64,000 bases of DNA from Onthophagus taurus (taxonomy: Eukaryota > Arthropoda > Insecta > Coleoptera > Scarabaeidae), in NCBI RefSeq assembly GCF_036711975.1, contig NC_091971.1, positions 5,215,501 through 5,279,500 of the forward strand, in the 5' to 3' direction. This document shows, piece after piece, positions 49,301-59,754 of the stretch (position 1 is the stretch's first letter; each line of letters starts with the position of its first letter). Under the pieces are notes generated by a model. The model had not been told where the DNA came from. It saw only the letters and a program-made list of their open reading frames with translations, and ran no database searches. The position numbers and the translations under genes were made by a program.

Positions 49301-51843
49301 ATCGTCATCAACAAATCGCAGCACGTAAGATGTTCTCATCAAGTCCAATACGTACACGGTACCCGACGGCGGCTTCGCCGAACGGTTTTTGCCTATAAAG
49401 AAGGTTCATGAAGGAACGTCGCCGCAGGATTCCGTGTAAGGATCGGACCACACATCTGCTCCCGGACGGTACAAGCTAATACTAGTGTCACCGATGGATG
49501 TAAATGGAAATTGTTGGAGCATCTTATGCCGAGAAGTGATCGACGGCACCCGCGAGAGATCGTAAAATATCGGCCCATTAAAGCAGAGCCGAACGAAAAA
49601 GGCAACGCGGCCGCAATTAACGACAATTCATCGAAGGTTTTTATTCTGTTTATAGCCGGAAAAACAAGCACGTGGCGATTCGCGTGAAAAGGCCAAATGA
49701 AAACTTGTTTACCCGCAAGCGACACCTTTATTTTCGCACAACAAAAGTTTCTTTCTTATTACACCCAATAAAACATCGTCACGTGACCCTATAAATAGCA
49801 ACAGGATCACAAAAAACGAAATCTGTAAAATCAAAATAAGTTCTAAAATTTGTAGTTTACGGGGGTTTTCGATTGCAAATTAGGGAAACTGGTTAGAAAG
49901 CAATCTCTGGTCGATTGAAATTGGAGCCAGGATCATCGAAGATGTGGAAATAGCTGGGGAGCATGTGATCGTCCATTTTAATCAGAGTCGACCAGGAAAA
50001 TGCGTTTGTCGAACGATTGCTTCGGGCGTTCCTCCATAAAACGGGAAACGAACTTTTCTCCTTTACCCTAACGTCAGTAGAAAAGAATAATAAATCTCTT
50101 CGATTGGATCGAATAATATAAAATATTATTTTATAACAAAATAACTCACGTCAACGATTACTAATCGGTCTAATCGCGATGTCATTATACCCTATAAACA
50201 GCAACATCACAGAGATCGCTTGATAGACGCTTTCAGTCACCGTTCTTTGATGTCCACCACTCACCGGTTTTGTCAGCCAACAAAAACACAAAAGTATTTA
50301 TACTGAATAATGAGAACAGTTTGCTCATTCATTCTTTGAAATCCGGAACGAATTGTCTCACGAGATAAGAACGTATGGGCGTGTATGTGTCTAGGCGTCA
50401 ACGCACAAAAAAATTGAGTCATCCATCAGTCTAGTTACTTAAATATCTCCATTACACATAAATAAAGAAAATATCTTAGTCATGTTTCTAAAAAAATTAA
50501 AAAGAAAATATTAACAATTCTTTAATATCCTGTGGAAGGATCTGGTTTTCCTCCGGATATTGAATCCTTGGATAAAATTCGAAGCCGAAGTGTCATTTTG
50601 CGTCGCGTCAACCCAATCTAATTGATGGCCGAAATATAACTCCTTGTTTGTCCTTGTTCGTGCTTCAAAAAATATGTTTTGATGACCGCCGACGTCGCAA
50701 ATTTCAGAGACGAAAGATTTTCTTGCTTTATCCCATCTCTTATTGACGTAGTAACTTTATGTCCCATAAAGATCTCTACGAATATTCACACCAACGATTT
50801 TGAAACTATTTTTTTTAAATTAATATGTTACATAACCCCAACATTCATTCCGAGAATATTAAATTATCCACTCCTACAAAACGAAATGATTTAGCACGTA
50901 ATCATTAGTATTTGATTGGTGTGGTGATTGGTATGGGTTAAGTTGTTAATATGTTATGAAAATTTTATTTGCTTAGATAGAATGGAAAAGGTCGATTAAG
51001 ACAACGTACTTGTCTTTTTTTATGTGTCCCACTCCGACTGCGTAATCTCGCATTTGCCAAATCCTCCATAAAAGTCACGTAGTCGTTCTTCTTGGGTTTT
51101 CCTCCTTATTCCCTTAATCCAGTTGGGTCCCCTTTTTCCTTGGTGTTATTCGTCACAAAAGAACATAAACTTTAGAATTAATATCGTTGTTATGATTGAA
51201 GGAAATATAAAATATACCAAAGATGATCAAAGTAAATTTTGTCCGCCTCATTAAATATGATTTAGTTTTAATACTTCCTTTTAAACCGACTAAAACGATA
51301 TTCACACGATTAAGCAGGTAACAGTGTTGGAGTAATTTCCATGTTATTTCTTGCGGTAATGTAAGCGCATAAATATGACCATTGCTATTGGACGACGTTT
51401 ACAGTAAATTCTGGTGCATTCTAGGGGAAATTGCAATCTCCCGACCATCTCTCCGATTTTACGACTTCGCCATTCAATTAAGAGTGGTACTGCCCCTTAA
51501 ATCGTTCGACGCCTTTACAACTTCCAATAGTTACGAGCTTTTGGTTCTTAATTTCTATACATTTTACGTATGCAGGTAGTAATGTTGCTAATTGGTTTGA
51601 AACGCTATCTTAATTCCAACCCGGTGCAATCAATTTGGTTTTTATAGCTTTATTTAATGAGTTAATTTAAGTTTAGGTAATCAAAAAAAAAATACTCACC
51701 TCGTAGAAATAGAAAGGATCGACAGAAGCGGAGGAAGTTCCATTGTCTTGGGGAATATCTAGAGTGGAATTAACGGAAATTGTTCGAGATGTGGTGCCAA
51801 AGTCCAGGGACAAATTCCCTTCGGGTTCCGAGTGTCCGTTCAT
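34379..51843 (-). CDS. CCAPR: Crustacean cardioactive peptide (CCAP) receptor, class A GPCR
   Basis: Plasma-membrane receptor for the neuropeptide CCAP, which acts in ecdysis and heart/gut rhythm in insects. Coding exons: 51700-51843, 45421-45556, 45159-45356, 40168-40263, 38868-39056, 36123-36251, 35894-36074, 34379-34613; phases join to 435 aa. The N-terminus has three N-glycosylation sequons (NLS, NST, NGT). TM1-2: [16 protein letters not shown] and [12 protein letters not shown]3 ends [11 protein letters not shown] (DRY intact). ECL2 has QCW. TM5: [20 protein letters not shown]3: [21 protein letters not shown]6: [16 protein letters not shown]7: [12 protein letters not shown] (NPxxY). The Ser/Thr-rich tail begins [12 protein letters not shown]. 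Two introns are tiny (64 and 48 bp), the rest 1.1-6.1 kb and full of repeats. Some insects have two CCAPR genes; which one this is cannot be told. Confidence 0.93.
35430..35575. repeat. Short dispersed repeat Z, copy 1
   Basis: GTTATGATATTAAATGTAGCGCCTCGGCCG and AAGCGAC..TTAATTGG recur at 40765-40832. An internal partial duplication (ATGATATTAAACATAGCGCC, 35440) precedes it. Lies in the receptor's last intron. Confidence 0.6.
36603..37177. mobile_element. Foldback MITE in CCAPR intron
   Basis: Left end ATACAGCATGTCCGGAAATGA..GTGTACAACG..GATCACAAGTACCTTGAC is mirrored at about 37120-37177. About 55-bp arms; no ORF. Confidence 0.8.
37295..38745. repeat. Palindromic satellite array, 121/127-bp units
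   Basis: GCGGCTAAA or its variant begins at 37387, 37581, 37702, 37823, 37944, 38071, 38198, 38319, 38446, 38567 and 38688, so periods are 121 or 127 bp after a longer first unit. Each unit is a stem-loop: arms GGCTAAA(C/T)CCGAATGTTTCTAGTTCT..GGTCTAGTG and their mirror, with a short loop containing GCACT. Units are joined by CGTCTTGAGAGACG, itself a small hairpin. The 127-bp type carries extra bases in the loop. Lies in the CCAPR intron between the TM5 and ICL3 exons. Confidence 0.9.
40765..40832. repeat. Short dispersed repeat Z, copy 2
   Basis: Matches 35495-35560 (GTTATGATATTAAATGTAGCGCCTCGGCCGC). Confidence 0.6.
41336..41776. repeat. Direct repeat, ~80-bp copies 357 bp apart
   Basis: GGTTATCCAACTTGACTCGG, TTACCATGGTGATTAAGATC and CAAATATTGCAG occur at about 41340 and 41697 with almost no change, and a looser similarity continues to about 41530 and 41890. 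Confidence 0.75.
41895..42225. repeat. Degenerate palindromic satellite units
   Basis: Several diverged units: GCACGGCTAAACCCGAGTATTTTAG, TAGCTCTAGTGTTAG, AACTAACACAAGACCTAAAAC, CATTCGGGTTCAGCCGTCTTGAGAGACG. Same family as 37387-38745. Confidence 0.75.
42855..43453. mobile_element. Nested foldback MITE
   Basis: TACAGGCTGCCCATT at the left is mirrored near 43440-43453. Long arms: AAAACATTTTATACAAAAGTTG, TTAAATGGCAATG..GACG and AAGTGTTATTCGTT are mirrored across a centre near 43150. Confidence 0.75.
43663..45158. other. CCAPR intron, no element recognised
   Basis: About 1.5 kb with pockets of higher GC (43850-44420). Contains the 20-bp E-box palindrome at 44839. Short ORFs here match nothing I know. 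Confidence 0.35.
44839..44858. promoter_or_regulatory. 20-bp perfect palindrome centred on E-box CACGTG
   Basis: TTCGTTTCACGTGAAACGAA equals its own reverse complement. The core CACGTG is the binding site of bHLH factors (Myc/Max, CLOCK-type). Located 300 bp from a CCAPR exon, inside the intron. Regulatory function is inferred. Confidence 0.4.
46476..46552. repeat. Target-site duplication of the LINE, left copy
   Basis: AATAAGACGAGTTGAAAAAT..GAAACATACTT and ACTCCTATATCTCGTCTA occur here and again at 48489-48541. The left copy has about 27 extra pyrimidine-rich bases between the two blocks. Confidence 0.7.
46556..48488 (+). pseudogene. Dead I/Jockey-like LINE (RT + RNase H)
   Basis: Plus strand, antisense to CCAPR and inside its first coding intron. 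RT palm: [18 protein letters not shown] about 47085-47150 and AYADDIVVM about 47178-47205. The C-terminal thumb-like region runs to 47690. RNase H part about 47905-48110 with [10 protein letters not shown] and [18 protein letters not shown]. Upstream pieces from about 46735 are in other frames. Multiple stops make it inactive; it is 5' truncated. Flanked by a long target duplication and ends in a TAATGTAA tail. Confidence 0.85.
48541..48905. repeat. Polypyrimidine tract with degenerate CTTTCCAATC motif
   Basis: Strongly T/C-biased on the plus strand; the motif TTTCCAATCTT and variants recur about every 30-60 bp. The sequence left of the LINE (46320-46480) is similar, so the LINE split one tract. 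Could be the antisense of an old retroelement ORF or just a low-complexity region. Confidence 0.5.
48906..51690. other. CCAPR first intron, 5' part, unassigned
   Basis: No transposon signature was seen from about 49200 to 51690. Parts (49200-49720, 49900-50060) are relatively GC-rich and might be conserved regulatory DNA. The ORF at 49393-49725 (minus) matches nothing known and has no clear splice context. Confidence 0.35.
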
Positions 51844-51979
51844 GCCTCGTATAATTTTCAAGTGCAACCGGTCGCCTCCGACAAAAATGTTCTCAGGAAT
51901 CCCCGCGGCATTTTCGTTCCACGAATTAGATTAAAACGTTCCGCCCACACGTCGTGCTCACATACCGCAATTAGTTCTC
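51844..51979 (-). promoter_or_regulatory. CCAPR 5' leader segment with two upstream ORFs
   Basis: A splice acceptor (ttttgttttcag, AG at 51980-51981) shows that the first coding exon begins at 51979 and that at least one 5' non-coding exon lies further right. Between acceptor and start codon are an ATG-TGA minimal uORF (51963-51958) and a 17-codon uORF (51911-51858) that ends 14 nt before the main ATG. Both would be expected to lower or gate translation of the receptor. Confidence 0.6.
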
Positions 51980-52139
51980 CTGAAAACAAAATTAACAACA
52001 AGAATAAAAATTCGATTTAAAAATTCTTGTTAGGAAGTTCCAGGGGAAAATATATTAAATGCATTAGGGTTGTGATGAAATTATAAAAAATACTAAATTT
52101 ACATGTTTAGCCAGCAGTATTTAGTCTTCTATTACGAGT

Positions 52140-52400
52140 ATACAGGGTTATTCCTCAGGATAAATAATGACTAATAGATGAAAAAAATTTTAGTAAAAGT
52201 TTTTTAGTTTCCTAGATATCCGATATAATCGGCGACATCTAGATAATGTGTTTCTTGGAAGATGGATAGATTGAGATGGTCCAATGGTCTGGCTACAGTG
52301 ATCGCCCGGCCTCAATCCTCTTGATTTATACCTTTCAGGTCACTTAAAAAGCATAGTGTATGCCACAGAAGTAATACTCAGCAAATATTGCAAAATCAGA
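52140..52400 (+). mobile_element. Mariner-like relic
   Basis: Starts TACAGGGTTATTCCTCAGG and shares its body with the fragment at 14128-14290. Translation gives pieces like the end of a mariner DDE domain (WMDRLRWSN, then ARPQSS). No intact ORF. Confidence 0.55.
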
Positions 52401-52477
52401 TACATGCTGCTGCCCAGATAATCCGCCAACACCCTGGTTTAGGCCGCGCTAGTGTGAGATCGTGGATTTGGGGAGCC

Positions 52478-52834
52478 CAATTAATAAAAAATATGGGAAA
52501 TAATCTTTTACTACTAATTTTTCCTCCTATTAGTTATTATTCATGAGGAGTAAATACCCAAGTTTATTGTAACTTTATCTAGTCGTCTTTTAGCAATTTC
52601 AAGGCTTCTACAAGTGTTATCTATATTTATTTTTCAAAATTTATTTATTTGTATAGTCATATATTCAGGTAACGGTATCTGGTCGTCTTTTAGCAATTTC
52701 AAGACTTCTACAAGTGTTATCTAGTGTTCTGCTAGCAAAAAATAATGTTGTGCAAGAAGTATTTAGTCTCCCGTTACAAGTATTTAATAGTCAGGAAGCT
52801 GTATTTAGTTTTCTATTAGCAATTTCAAATCTCC
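52478..52834. repeat. Donor copy of a 356-bp duplicated segment
   Basis: Nearly the same as 53628-53983; only about 3-4 differences noticed by eye. Confidence 0.85.
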
Positions 52835-53030
52835 CACAAGTACTATCAAGTCTTTTCTAAGCAAAAAGTAGTTCTGCCATCAGTATCTAGTCTTTTTCAA
52901 GCAATATCTAGTCTTCATTAAGAATATAAAGTTTCTGTCATTAGTATCTAGTCTTTTGCAAGCTATATCTAAGTGCTCAATCATAGTATAAGGTTTCTGC
53001 CATCAGTATTGAGTCCTTTGCAAGCAGAAT
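52660..53030. repeat. Degenerate AGTATCTAGTCTTTTGCAAGC repeat
   Basis: The motif AGTATCTAGTCTTT.. and TATTTAGTCT.. recur irregularly from about 52110 to 53030, interrupted at 52140 by the mariner relic. Non-coding. Confidence 0.55.
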
Positions 53031-53213
53031 ATACGTAATATATTAAGAAATATATATTGCTAATTAATTATTGCTGATATTATTCGAGGATAGAGATGTA
53101 TATATGTAATGATATTAGGATAGTCAGTTTATTAGAGATGGTGTTGATAGATGATGAGAGAGAAAGGATTATGTTGATGTAACAGAAATTTATGTAACGT
53201 AATGCGTAATATA

Positions 53214-55853
53214 TACAGGTGTCCCGTTAAGCGTACGGAGCGGCTGTACCTCAACAACGGTAAGGCCTAGAGGTTTGGGAAAAAAATCTTTATAAGCAAA
53301 GTGGGCAAGAGAAATAGCTGGAAATTATTTTGAAGTTCGTAATTCGACCGCTAGGGGGCGTAACTGCCATTGAGAAACATAAAACTCCCGCTATCTCAGA
53401 AAGTTAGACGATGAGCTATAACTTTGACAACATCAGTTAGTAGCTTGGATAATACCGCATCGCTTTTGTTTTGCAATATTTTTCATATCTGTCATAATAA
53501 GGGAGGGGGAGGCCAATGCGTTTTCAAATGTTTACATTTTAATATCTCCTGGACCATTCAACCGATTTGAATATTTTTGGTCTTGTTTGAAAGAGCATTT
53601 CATGCTTTTTTATTGCTTTTTCATGCCAATTGATAAAAAATATGGGAAATAATCTTTTACTACTAATTTTTCCTCCTATTAGTTATTATTCATGAGGAGT
53701 AAATACCCAAGTTTATTGTAACTTTATCTAGTCGTCTTTTAGCAATTTCAAGGCTTCTACAAGTGTTATCTATATTTATTTTTCAAAATTTATTTATTTG
53801 TATAGTCATATATTCAGGTAACGGTATCTAGTCGTCTTTTACCAATTTCAAGACTTCTACAAGTGTTATCTAGTGTTCTGCTAGCAAAAAATAATGTTGT
53901 GCAAGAAGTATTTAGTCTCCCGTTACAAGTATTTAGTAGTCAGGAAGCTGTATTTAGTTTTCTATTAGCAATTTCAAATCTCCTGGACCATTCAACCGAT
54001 TTGAATATTTTTGGTCTTGTTTGAAAGAGCATTTCATGCTTTTTTAAAAGATATTTTCAGTAAGACCGCTTGGTTTAAAACAAATAAGCTAGAGGGCGTT
54101 ATCTGCAGCGGTTACATATTTTTGTGATTTTTGAAAAGAAGTTAAATGGAACGGTACTATTTACTTCACAGACCGTTAATCACCATAAAATTTGCTAAAT
54201 ATTAGTGAAAACCGCATCTCGATATCTCCATCCATTCTCGAATTATAAAAGAAAATGTTAAAAATTCGTATATCTTAATCGGATCAAGTTACCTTAGAAA
54301 ACAAATAAGAGATAACTAAAATTTTATTATCTAGAACCTTCCTTCACACTTTATCCAAGCTTAGAACTGCTTCAAAACTACTTTTGAGGCGTGTTGAAAA
54401 GCCAACGGATCAATGAAACATCAACAATGATAATAAAACAAAATAAACCGAAACACTTAGAATAACTTAAATTTTTGGCAAAAATAGCTCACTAATGTTC
54501 GAAATGTCTTAGATAAACCTCGATGCATTTATTTAATCTAGTTTCGACGAAAAAAAAAGCGCTGCTAAGTCTCTTCCCTGGACACGTTTTTACTGGTATT
54601 TAGTGTTTTGTCATATTTTCCCTGGTTATTGGTTTTTCTTGAAAAGTCAGGTCGTTTCGTCTACCCAATAGATAAAGGGGTGAAAGCAATGTGGGTTTTG
54701 CTCGAACCAAGAATGCATATTATGCAAATTTACATCAGCTTGTGGACAGATGCTTCATGCATCCATAGCATTTGTGATAAAAGGTTTGGATTTGCCCAAA
54801 TCATATTTAAAAGTCAATGGTAATAGTTCAGTCTGTTATCATAATCGGTATCTGTTAAGGCCTGATGTAAAACAACGTGGTGGAGATATTATTCTCTTGA
54901 GAACTCTTGTGGACAATTGTTTTCGGAGTTCCTAGATTGTGTGGGATCACATTGCGCACCAATGTGATTTACGAATTCATAGAGATGTCTGAATGGGCTA
55001 CACGTTGCCAGTTTTCCGTAATCGCTAAGTCAATCTTAAAAACACTTCTAGAGAAAAATGTCTTTCTTTGTCGTAATTGCATTGCACATTTTTGCCATGC
55101 AGTTGCATCGTATCCGAAACATTGAAAATAAATCATCATACGCTCTATCATACGCTTCTGCGTTAGTAAATGACATGTTTACAGTTACCATGGTAATGTG
55201 ATTTGTTTTTCTCGATGAGGTAACTGGATCCGATTGGTGGCACTCGAGTTTTTAACATTTTCTTCTATAACTCGAGAACGGGTGGCGATATCGAGATGCT
55301 GTTTTCACTAAAATTTTGCAAATTTGAAGGTGACTAAGGGTCTGTGAAGTAAATAGTATCGTTCCATTTAACTTTTCTTCAAAAATCACAAAAATATGTA
55401 ATCGCTGCAGATAACGTCCTCTAGCTCATTTGTTTTAAAGCAGACGGTCTTACTGAAAATATCTTTAAAAAGAGCACAAACAACACCGAAAACATTCAAA
55501 TCGGTTGAATGGTCTAGGAGATATTAAAATGTAAACATATGAAAACGCATTGGCCTCCCCCTCCCTTATTATGACAGATATGAGAAATATCGCAAAACAA
55601 AAGCGATGCGGTATTATCCAAGCTATTAAATGATGTTGTCAAAGTTATAGCTCATCGTCTAAGTTTCTGAGATAGCGGCAACTTTATGTTTCTCAATGGC
55701 AGTTACGCCCCCTAGCGGTCGAATTGCGAACTTCAAAATAATTTCCAGCTATTTCTCTTGGTCACTTTGCTTATAAGGATTTTTTTCCCAAACCTCTAGG
55801 CCTTACCGTTCTAGAGATACAGCCACTCCGTACGCTTAACGGGACACCCTGTA
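53214..55853. mobile_element. Large foldback element with ~700-bp arms
   Basis: Ends TACAGGTGTCCCGTTAAGCG and CGCTTAACGGGACACCCTGTA. Arms 53214 to about 54320 (including a 436-bp internal insertion) and about 55190-55853 are reverse complements: e.g. GGCCTCCCCCTCCCTTATTATGACAG at 55550 vs its mirror at 53490, and AGATAACGCCCTCTAGC.. vs GCTAGAGGGCGTTATCT. The centre, about 54330-55190, has short ORFs (54608-54823, 54907-55125) that look like decayed coding sequence but that I cannot assign. Confidence 0.85.
53628..53983. repeat. Acceptor copy of the 356-bp segment, in the foldback's left arm
   Basis: Copied from 52478-52834. It is followed by a second copy (53980-54047) of the local 53545-53612 sequence. 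The right arm of the foldback lacks both, so this is an insertion into the left arm. Confidence 0.85.
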
Positions 55854-58213
55854 TTTCTTAATCAAGAGATTTCGCTACATCCGATTTCCTTGAAGTGAAA
55901 TTTCAGGATGTTGATTGATTAAGGGTTTAAACGTGAGCCGTAAACAAAGTTTACCGAACTAGTAACTTCGGCAATGTATCCTTCGAAGCAGCTGCAATCA
56001 ACGTTAGTTTAAAACCTTTTAGCAGTGATTAAATCGTAATGTTAACATTAACTTTGTACATTAAAACAAATTTACGGAAAGATTTAAAATTAAAAAAAAC
56101 TGTTTGTTTCTTAAAAGTCATTAACACATCGTTTTACTTTTTTCTTGTTTTTCTATCTATCGGTTAAGTTACACGAGGACTTATTTAGTAAAAGAGTTCT
56201 TGGTTTACAATGAGTGCCCCGAGGATTAATTAACGCCTCTGAAAATAACGCACGAACGGCAGCACCGCGAGAAGGTAATTGATGTAGTCCTTCTGTGCAG
56301 TCAATGTGTCCGGTTGTCAGACGGGCTGCTTACGACCGCTGACAGTTTTACTGCCGTGCGAATGTGATCTACGATGATCGTAGATCAGGCGGCTACTCAA
56401 CCACAACCGATCTCAGCGAATTAAATACGTTTGAAACCAACTCGGCTGAGAAATAATTTTTTTTGTTTTAATTCTTTTTACTTTGTACTCACCACGTTGT
56501 AACAAAAAAGTAGGACGCGAAAAATGTTTTACCACCTCTGGTTGCTTGAAGATGTTTGCTTTAAAAGCGCGATTTTAAACACAGTTTATTTGTAAATAAA
56601 TTCGTATCGATCGAAATTGTTTTAATTAAAAGAATTGATAATCAAAAAAACAAGAAAATCTCATTTGTCGTAGAAATAAATTTGCCAAATCGAAAACGTT
56701 CCATTCGACAGTAAATAACTTCCTTAAGAACGATTCGTTAACGACAGTAGACCAATAAAGTGACCATAAAGGGTAACGAAATGGACTTCAATATAACCCA
56801 AAACGATGCCTTGAAACCATTTCTCGATTATTAACATTTTCAACGTCGCCGCTAAAGAACGTATTAAGGAAAATATTTTTCACTACAACTATAACAGCAA
56901 TACAGACCACCCGTTGTCAGATCCGAAATTGCAACTCGAGTTTACATTAACGAAAACATCTCTGAAAATGGATAAAAGTGGTTGGATATTGTATTGTTGA
57001 AGTAACGGTAGTAAACGGGAAGTTTATCCGAGATAAAAGCCTTTTTCGGCCGAGTACGAACCGGCTCTTTGCATTCTTTATTAAAATGGGAGCGTATTTA
57101 CAAACTGCGTTGCTCCCATTTTTTAAATTCTGATATTATATGTATGTAAGTGTTTTAGATTGAATGTTATACTTATGTCAAAGGCTACGAATACCTAACA
57201 AGCGGAAAATACAGGGTCGAGGAAACGTAGACAGCGTTATCAATCTCGGGAGTTATGCCAACAATTTCGGTACTTCTGGAAGACAATAGAAAATAGAACC
57301 CCTGGCGTGTTAAACGTTCACTCGATTCAATTAAGGAACATCTTGAAGGTAAATTAAGGACTTTACTCTTCATCAAGGACTTCGTTTTAAACATAATTTA
57401 TAAATCAAAAATTATTAATTTCTAAAGGGGCTCGACAATTACAAGTTAAATCCAGTTTCGAACTCTTTGATATTAAAGTTTGAATGGTAATGTCATTACA
57501 TTTTGGGATATTAATACATATATAATATTCGGATAACTTTGGATGACGAATTTAGCAACCAGCTTCTTGAATGGAAGTGATTTAGCAACGGTTTCGTGCC
57601 GTTGCCCGACGCTGGACTCTTGGTTAAATTATTCAACGTTCATTATGAAGGAGAGCTGCACCTCCCTCTAATGGTCGACATTGTTGATTGAATCGCATTA
57701 AATGAAATCGATATCGTTGCAATTATACGATGAAATATAGTTTCAAAAAGTTATTTTAACAAACTTTTGAAATCATCCATTTAATTTGACGTTAGTTGAA
57801 AGTAAGGTTAAAGAAAAAAATGTTTTCTCCAAAATAATTAAGAATCAAGAAATGAAGCTTGTTGAGGTTATATATTTGTTAAATACTTTAAACATACTGA
57901 CTTCATCAATACATTCCCACTAGTCTGGTTCATAGTTTGTATTGTGAATCTGCTATTGCCACTTTTCACAATCGACGAAATTGGCAAATTCTTAATTATT
58001 TTGTAAAAAAAACCCATACAATCTGAGCACCCAATCTCTATATTGTTTTCCCAACAACCACCTGTGTACAGATCAACAGCCACAAGACCGGCAGTAGTAA
58101 GGGCCAGAGACCTGCTAGAAATTTTAGACTTTACGATGCCTTACTTTCTTTATGCTGTATCGAATTTACTCCTTGGCAGTTAAATAAACCCGTTTTCAAA
58201 TTAAATCCTACAT
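55854..58213. other. Unassigned AT-rich DNA
   Basis: No gene or element family recognised. Contains a 23-bp near-perfect palindrome (56365-56387), a more GC-rich patch about 56220-56420, and a small stem-loop at 57081-57123 (AAAATGGGAGC..GCTCCCATTTT). May include upstream non-coding exons or promoter of CCAPR. Confidence 0.3.
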
Positions 58214-58665
58214 GTTACACTCTTTGATTATATATAATATGGATTGAGCCAACGAGAGAGATAGCTTGCGCAAGGTGATCGAACCGAGATAGACATAGAA
58301 GCGTACTGACATATAATGGGCGTGCATTAATTTATAAGATAAAAAACTATCAATTAGAAGTAACATTTATAATACTTACAGGTGATGTGAAACTGTATTA
58401 TCGCAAACTTTGCACACGAAACAACACATTTTTAAACATAACGGTGTGACTGGCTGTGACACAACAAAACGATAAACGTCAAATGGAAGAGGTTTGACCC
58501 TTTTGTGCGCATGCGCCCGTCTGTTTAGTACCGTTTTATGTCTATCTTTGTTACACTTTCACATTATCGCTTTCCATCTGCGTCTGTTCACCTTGAGCCA
58601 CATTTTTGTTAGTAGATATATTCAGTTAGCTCAATCCATATTATATATAATCAAAGGTTACACTA
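58214..58665. mobile_element. Foldback MITE, 0.45 kb
   Basis: TTTGATTATATATAATATGGATTGAGC near the left end is mirrored by GCTCAATCCATATTATATATAATCAAA near the right; arms about 40 bp. No ORF of note. Confidence 0.8.
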
Positions 58666-58725
58666 AAAAAAGTACACCACGGGAATTACTTAAAGCTGAA
58701 TTTAGAAATAACGGGTCCTTTTTAT

Positions 58726-59711
58726 AGGAGTATAGAACTTTAAGTTGGCAACACTTTTTTAACTGGCGGCCATTTTGTCAGCTGTCAAGTGATTTATGTT
58801 TAGTTTGGTATTTCAACATGAATTCAAGACGCTTCCAAATTGTGCAAATTTATTTTGAAAATCAAATACGTATCGCGCGCTACGTCCATTTTACTGTCAA
58901 CATAATCGTCCATTAAAGCAATTAATTCAATTAACTATGGAACGTTTTTGCACCACGTTTACTCTAAATAATAATAACGTACAGAAGAAGTCATTGCTGC
59001 TGTAGAGCGTAGCGTAGAGGAAGACCCGAATCAGTTTATCCGCCATCGTGCACAGGAATTGGATATGTGTCCATCCCCTTTATGGAAGATTTTGTTTAGC
59101 GATGAAGCTTACTTTTGTTTGAATGGATACGTCAATAAACAAAACTGCCGTATTTGGAGTGATGGTAATCCTGAAGTGTATGTTGAGACACCGTTACATC
59201 CAGAAAAACTGACTGTTTGGTGTGCTTTATGGGCTGGTGGAATCATTGGAGAAACGATGCTGGTCAGAACGTTACAGTCAATGGTGACCGCTATAGAGCC
59301 ATGATTACTGACTTTTTCGTTCATCAATTGAACAACCATGATGTGCAGGAGCTGTGATTTCAAGAAGACGGTGCAACATGTCACACAGCTCGTGCCATAA
59401 TTGATTCATTGAAGGAAACGTTTGGTAACCGCATAGTTTCACGTTTCGGACCCGAAAATTGACCTGGGGGGGGGCAGTATGTAAAGTCGCCGATAAGCCC
59501 AAAACGATTGACCACTTGGAGGACTTGAAGGAAAAAGTCATCGAACATTGGACCTCCAGATTAGACTAAGTCCGAGCCAGCCGTGGCGGTCATATGCTAG
59601 AAGTCATATTTAAATTATAATGCCACAAGATTATCTTTCGTATAAAGTTAATTTCATGTCAATTTAAAAAATTCATCTTTGTTTTATTCCATTTCAAAGT
59701 TCTATACCTCT
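58726..59711 (+). pseudogene. Mariner/Tc1-type transposon, decayed
   Basis: TIRs AGGAGTATAGAACTTT and AAAGTTCTATACCTCT. Plus-strand transposase pieces: 59059-59304 with LFSDEAYFCLNGYVNKQNCR and VWCALWAGGIIG (first catalytic Asp present), then about 59300-59460 with FQEDGATCHTAR and RFGPEN (second Asp present). Frameshifts, stops and an internal deletion make it inactive. The N-terminal DNA-binding part is largely missing (element about 1 kb). Confidence 0.82.
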
Positions 59712-59754
59712 GTAAAAAACACCTTTATAATTAATGCCTATGATGATGCTGTTT

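Noticed and set aside
49393..49725. 110-codon minus-strand ORF
   Set aside because: No family resemblance, no splice context matching CCAPR phase; length is plausible by chance in this GC-richer patch.
57081..57123. Stem-loop AAAATGGGAGC...GCTCCCATTTT as a microRNA precursor
   Set aside because: The stem is only about 12-13 bp, too short for a typical pre-miRNA; no other support.
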